From assembly GCA_963922205.1 (NCBI GenBank), contig CAWUHX010000170.1, positions 62,001-126,000 of the forward strand: a stretch of 64,000 nt of DNA, written 5' to 3'. Shown here piece after piece: positions 60,299 to 64,000 of the stretch (positions within the stretch are counted from its first letter, which is position 1; each line of letters starts with the position of its first letter). The notes under the pieces are model-generated. The model was not told the origin of the DNA, searched no databases, and saw only the letters and a list, made by a program, of their open reading frames with translations. The translations under genes were made by a program, and so were the position numbers. This DNA comes from Romanomermis culicivorax (Eukaryota; Nematoda; Enoplea; Mermithida; Mermithidae).

Positions 60299-60619
60299 AT
60301 GCGCTATATATTTATATGTGCATTTCATTTTTTTATAATAAAAATCACTTATAGTTTTTGTTTATACAACCCTTCTCATTAACTATTGTTTAGAAATATT
60401 CTTTTAATTTGAACTTCCCTTTATTACTCCTTCTTTCCTTTATTCTCTCCTTTAGTTCTACAGTACTCTGTAACAGAAAGCTATATAATACAACAAATCT
60501 CAATAGGAGCACCACTATAGTTTATGCAATTTTTGTACATATTCTCTACATATCGCTCACTCATACATCTCTAATTATATGACTACAGTAAACCCTTTTT
60601 TCATATTCCAAAAGCTGAG

Positions 60620-60654
<35 letters not shown>

Positions 60655-61411
60655 AACACACACACACACAGTAGAACTCTAAAGAAACAACCACCACTAC
60701 TATTAAATGCAATAAATAAAAATTTTATTAAATTTATTATTTTAATTTTATTTTATTATTTAATTTAATTTTATTATTTTAAAACAAAATAGAATAATAA
60801 TAAATATACATATATACAAATTTTACCTAAAAATAAAAACATTAAGTTTTAAAAATTTTGCAAAAATTTTTACTTACATAAATACTATATACATTAAACC
60901 TCCTCCGCTGCTGCCGCCACCGCAGACCTCACTACAGGTTTCAGGCATATCCACTAAAATTTTTACAAAATTTAAAAACTATTTTAGTTAAACAAAAAAC
61001 TTTTACTCTAATATATCATTTTAACTGCTAACTAATAGATACAAAATCTATCAACAGTCTTTATTTTATCATAAATTTTTATCATATAAAATTGTGTAAA
61101 TAATTGAAAGCTTCTAGAATATTCTAGAAACGTTCTTTGGTAAGTTTTAGACAAGTCGTTCTAATTTGGATGATCTTTCAGTATGCAGGACTTCCGATTA
61201 GCTATTCTGTTAACCTGCAGATGGCGCACCTCTCATTTTGGAGCCCGAGGGCGCTTTTTTTGGAAGACTTCCTCTGTGGGTAGAGGGGGTCATTGTTATA
61301 CATGCTTTCTTTTTTTGTTTCTCCAATTTCGTTCGCATTATTATTATTTTATTTTTGTATTTAGACTACAGTATTTTTGCGATAAACAAAAATAATTCAG
61401 TGTTTCAAAAG
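60299..61411. other. Noncoding Polinton end with microsatellite and repeat-like fragment
   Basis: No gene is supported. It includes a CA microsatellite at about 60622-60670, AT-rich simple sequence at 60720-60830, and a segment at 61188-61290. That segment resembles part of the terminal inverted repeat at 61780-61860: CCTGCAG, GGCGC and GGAAGACTTCCTCTG against CCTGCAG, GGCGC and GAAAGGCTTCCTCTG. Confidence 0.55.
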
Positions 61412-62239
61412 TTTTATAATAAACTAGAATGCTGCATCAAATTAAAAATGTTTTCTTTTGATATGTAAAGATTTTTCAACTCTCCAAATTTTCTACACGC
61501 TTTTTACGACCAGCTCGTTTGGTCATCTTTCCATAAAAGATCTTATTTGTCTACACGCTTTTTACGGCCAGCTCGCTCTGGTCATTTTATAAAAGACCTT
61601 CTTGGTCATTTTTGGCAGACAATCAAACTTTATACGCATGCACCCGTAAAGATAATGTTTCATCACGTATTGACTCTCTCCAGATTTTACTCATTAAACA
61701 GACCATTACTGACCAGTTTGACCATTCTGATGATTATTGACTTGGATGATTGTTCATGATGGGACCTCCGAACATATTTACACCTGCAGGTAGCGTCCTT
61801 TTGTCAAAGGGGGTCCGGGGCGCAAATTTTTGAAAGGCTTCCTCTGCCCATGGGGGAAGCCATTTTTCCACACAATCTCTTTTTATTTATTTTTCATTTT
61901 TTGTTCATTTTAGTTTTCCTTTTTCCGTTCATCATCAATTTTCTTTTTCCATTCACAGTAACACCTATTACCATAATTCCACTATTACCATAATCGAAAA
62001 ATTACCGTAATTCTACTATTATGGTAACTCTAGAACCTGTATCTTTTACTGTACGACCTATTAATCGACGAAGAAATTGACGGTATATGTTTACTGTATG
62101 ACCTATAAATCGGCCAAAAGTCGACCGTATATGTTTACTGTACGACCTATAAATCGACCAAAAATGACAAATTATAGGTCATACACAAAAGATAGGGATA
62201 TCCTTAACCATACGACCTATACGGGCCGGCCTTACTACT
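61412..62239. repeat. Right terminal inverted repeat of the Polinton
   Basis: Reverse-complement partner of 44337-45170. The last 16 bases are GGCCGGCCTTACTACT. The GATGAT target duplication follows at 62240-62245. Confidence 0.93.
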
Positions 62240-62750
62240 GATGATTGCGATTACTTTACACAAAAAAATTATCTCAGGTGTAAATAAGCGTATTTTCGTG
62301 ATTTTTTGGCGGAAGGTGTTTTCGGAAATTTGATGAATGCAATCACTTTACTTAAAAAATTATCCCGACTGTAAACAAGTGTATTTTCGTAATTTTTTTT
62401 GGGGGGATGGGTTTTTGAATACGAAGAATTTTATGAATGCAATCACTTTACTTAAAAAATTATCCCGACTGTAAACAAGTGTATTTTCGTAATTTTTTTG
62501 GGGGGATGGATTTTTGAATACGAAGAATTTGATGAATGCAATCAATTTAAACAGAAAATTAATCTCAGTGTAAAAAAGCGTATTTTCGTGATTTTTTTGT
62601 GGAAGATGTTTTGGACCACGAAGAACTTGATGAATGCGATCACCTTACACACAAAATTATATTCAGTGCATTTCAAATGTATTTCTGCGATTTCTGATGG
62701 GAGAGGTTTCTGACCACGCGGAATTCAATGGACACAATCACTTCACACAA
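62240..62750. repeat. Right part of the tandem repeat array of about 97 bp
   Basis: At least five units continue the array seen at 44115-44336 in the same orientation. They share GATGAATGC.ATCACTTTAC, AAAAAATTATC, TGTAAA and GCGTATTTTCGTGATTTTT words. The units near 62380-62510 are almost identical to each other. Confidence 0.8.
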
Positions 62751-62759
62751 AGGGTCCTT

Positions 62760-64000
62760 GTTTATGGGGAAGTCAATGGAAATGGTCACTATACACTCTT
62801 TTTACAACGTGTTTTGAGTTCTACGCGGTTTAAATCTTTTACTTTCACCGAAAGTGAAAATTCCTGGTTTTAAAATTTTTTATTGTTTCTTTGATGTGAA
62901 GATGACCAAATTTAATACTTCAATGCGCTTCTTATGAAAGTTTTCATGCATGGTTGAGGCCCACTAAAAAGAGGTGAACTAGTTTATTAGAAAATGCCCC
63001 GATGGAACAGAAAAAAGAAGAATATACTTGCTTGGATAGTTACCATGCTAGAAAAAGGACTGAACTAGATTTTTGAGCATTTAGGTTGGAGTAGGAAAAA
63101 ATTCCCTTTCGTTTTATTGGATTTTCATTCTTTCTCAAAAAAAATTTTCCATGTCTGTGAAAACGTATATTCTGCAGCTGAGTGGTACAGGGGTGGATCT
63201 TGGTTTTTTGGCGTTTTTTGAGACAAAAAATTCAAAAAAACTTGACAAAACTTTTTTTCATAACAAGTTTTCCAGTTTCAAAACCCTTGGGGTAGTTTGC
63301 ACCCCCCCCCATGTCCTCCCTCACACATGTTTGCTTCTAACTGCGTTAAACTTTTTTGCTAAATTTAGTGTCAATAAAACAGGAATTAACTGTGGGAAAA
63401 TGGCACATAAAATTTCACTCATGCTTCTTTAGAAAAAAAGCTATAGCATAAAGTCTTCTTAGAACTGAATCGATTGTGCAAGATATGTCTAATTCACTCA
63501 TTTTATATTATGTATCGCATAGAATTCACTCTGTAAGTTCTACTAAACTATAAACGAATTTCTCCTCTTCTATTCGACTATTCGACAAAATAGCATCATT
63601 CATCAGTTTCTGGATTTAAACTGAAATTAGCAGAAAGAGCGCTTTTTGTGGGATTGCAGATGGGAAGAAATTCGACCCATCCTGATTGCTCCCATCCTGC
63701 TTTCAAAAAAAGTCGTACTGCTGCAGTGGGAGTGCGAGTAGAGTCAGGGAGAACCGGGTACGGGATTCGGCGCACACCCGTAATATAGGCACGGCTAAAT
63801 CAGGAGCATTTTTGTATGCTTTACCCTGTTCTCCCATTTGCAGATCAGTGCCCAATGACTGTAACCAAGGCCCAGTTACACTAAAGGGGTCTGAGCCCGA
63901 GCTCAAGATAATCTCGAACAAAAAAGCGACTCGGTTTGATCTCAAGTTCGGTATAATTTGAATGTCATCAGGATCATAACGAGCTCAATGTGTCGAGATT
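62760..64000. other. Region with no supported gene at the window end
   Basis: AT-rich sequence with a C-run (63303-63310) in a block that faintly recalls the dispersed repeat at 24950-25115. A GC-richer stretch at 63660-63960 has open frames on both strands but no recognisable domain. The feature may continue beyond the window. Confidence 0.35.

Larger units (their letters stand above)
44337..62239. mobile_element. Polinton/Maverick virus-like DNA transposon
   Basis: The element is 17,903 bp and begins AGTAGTAAGGCCGGCC, with the exact reverse complement at its other end. It is flanked by a perfect 6-bp duplication GATGAT (44331-44336 and 62240-62245), the size typical of Polintons. Its gene set is diagnostic: protein-primed family B DNA polymerase, retroviral-type integrase with chromodomain, FtsK/HerA-type packaging ATPase, adenain-like protease, and minor and major capsid proteins. 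Polymerase and early region are on the minus strand; the remaining genes are on the plus strand. Several genes contain introns. Multiple nonsense codons and frameshifts in the polymerase, integrase, capsid and small genes indicate an inactive copy. Its inverted repeats are visibly diverged, consistent with age. Confidence 0.97.

Noticed and set aside
60622-60670. Regular repeats considered as a CRISPR-like array
   Set aside because: It is a simple CA microsatellite without spacers; the host is eukaryotic.

Overview
This window is eukaryotic and AT-rich, and fits a small-genome invertebrate, most likely a nematode. The evidence is animal genes split into many short exons, many introns of about 45-70 nt with T-rich acceptors (TTTTCAG, TTTTTAG), frequent TACTGTA-type motifs, and no bacterial gene organisation. 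The species cannot be named from sequence alone. Three host genes could be joined across GT-AG introns into continuous frames: acetoacetyl-CoA synthetase (minus, 17 exons, 692 codons, 10058-18879), an ARMH3/C10orf76 orthologue (minus, 22 exons, 666 codons, 20413-25350), and a HIF-type prolyl hydroxylase of the EGLN/PHD family (plus, five catalytic-domain exons, 29659-33683, plus one candidate upstream exon). ARMH3 and EGLN are divergent, with about 2 kb or more between them.

The rest is mobile and repetitive DNA. At 318-9612 lies a full-length Ty3/gypsy LTR retrotransposon on the minus strand. It has two 904-bp LTRs differing at about ten sites and a TCAC target duplication. A glycoprotein-like ORF sits between gag and pol, so the order is gag-env-pol. 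Pol has one in-frame stop inside integrase. A decayed integrase fragment of a related element lies at 38869-39900.

At 44337-62239 is a complete Polinton/Maverick of 17.9 kb, with inverted terminal repeats of about 830 bp and a perfect 6-bp GATGAT target duplication. It interrupts an array of about 97-bp tandem repeats that continues on both sides. The minus arm carries a protein-primed family B DNA polymerase. The plus arm carries a multi-exon gene of unknown function, packaging ATPase, two unknown small genes, a pX-like protein, a capsid-associated protein, a chromodomain integrase, an adenain-like protease, a small membrane protein, the minor capsid protein, a pVI-like basic protein and the major capsid protein. 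Together these would replicate, package and integrate a virus-like particle genome. Many of the genes carry in-frame stops (TGA in two thirds of my count) or frameshifts, so this copy looks dead. The ATPase, protease and two small unknown ORFs remain open.

Long introns and intergenic stretches hold degenerate repeats: an inverted copy of an AACS exon inside an intron of the same gene, triplicated intron blocks in EGLN, a 27.8-29.3 kb array, and dispersed repeat copies. No rRNA, tRNA or CRISPR array was found.
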